DNA of 51,658 bases from an uncultured Burkholderiales bacterium (lineage in GTDB: Bacteria > Pseudomonadota > Gammaproteobacteria > Burkholderiales > Burkholderiaceae_C), in assembly GCA_903932865.1 (NCBI GenBank), contig CAIZHQ010000009.1:1-51658 (forward strand). Direction: 5' to 3'. Below, piece after piece: positions 51,501-51,658 of the stretch. Position numbers and translations under genes: made by a program. The notes below the pieces were generated by a model. That model did not search any database and was not told the DNA's origin. It saw only the letters and a program-made list of their open reading frames with translations. Each line of letters opens with the position of its first letter. Within the stretch, counting starts at the first letter, position 1.

Positions 51501-51658
51501 TAAAGGCGTGGTGCCTCCAAATTCTTTGGTTTTTTACCCAGATTCAAACACCTTGCCGCATGATTTCAGCACAATCGACAGTACAGGCGACGGTCACCCG
51601 TTGGATTTCTTCACTTTATCACTGCATTTTTTTTTGAGTAATAATTAAATAAATTAAA

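Overview
The window looks like a chromosomal piece of a betaproteobacterium of the order Burkholderiales, most likely Comamonadaceae. The evidence is the divergent housekeeping block hemW-rdgB-rph / yicC-gmk-rpoZ-spoT with greB and tRNA-Arg(ACG) beside it, several Bug-type periplasmic binding proteins, IPTL-CTERM surface proteins, and high-GC Burkholderiales-like codon use. The species call is inference; no rRNA or plasmid marker is present.

Layout. (1) 1-7.7 kb is a cell-surface/secretome region: the 3' part of a serralysin-like RTX metalloprotease, a pair of right-handed beta-helix proteins, an IPT/TIG protein and two seven-bladed YVTN beta-propellers. Four of these proteins end in an IPTL-CTERM sorting tail, and a fifth tailed protein, also a propeller, lies at 13.4-14.6 kb. 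(2) 8.1-13.2 kb holds a redox/stress block on the minus strand: TetR repressor, DJ-1/PfpI protein, atypical SDR, flavin amine oxidase, ChrR-like cupin and a SLAC1/TehA-type membrane protein. Two matching palindromes look like operators of the TetR protein. (3) 15.2-19.7 kb carries a Gfo/Idh oxidoreductase, a secreted M20 peptidase, a Bug receptor, and an overlapping winged-helix/membrane protein pair. (4) 19.7-27.5 kb is the conserved housekeeping block. (5) 27.5-33.8 kb is a complete oligopeptide-type ABC importer operon, divergent from a P1-family (DmpA-like) peptidase. (6) 33.8-47.5 kb is a catabolic island: a TauD-type dioxygenase, two LysR regulators, and a tightly packed seven-gene operon (HyuB, HyuA, aldehyde dehydrogenase, ThDP enzyme, RraA-like aldolase, Bug receptor, class IV aminotransferase) with a further Bug receptor divergent from it. 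(7) 47.7-50.7 kb is a binding protein + DAACS-type carrier + Asp/Glu racemase operon. (8) 50.8-51.5 kb is a badly decayed IS3-family element; a smaller IS3-like remnant lies near 4 kb.

The points most worth following are: the DAACS carrier that keeps the substrate-binding Asp and Arg of the family but has lost the residues that bind Na+ in characterised members, and is translationally coupled to a periplasmic binding protein; the IPTL tails that are identical at DNA level on proteins of unrelated fold; and the seven-gene operon, whose enzymes can be ordered into a plausible route from a cyclic amide/hydantoin-like compound through amino acid, 2-oxo acid and aldehyde to a carboxylate.
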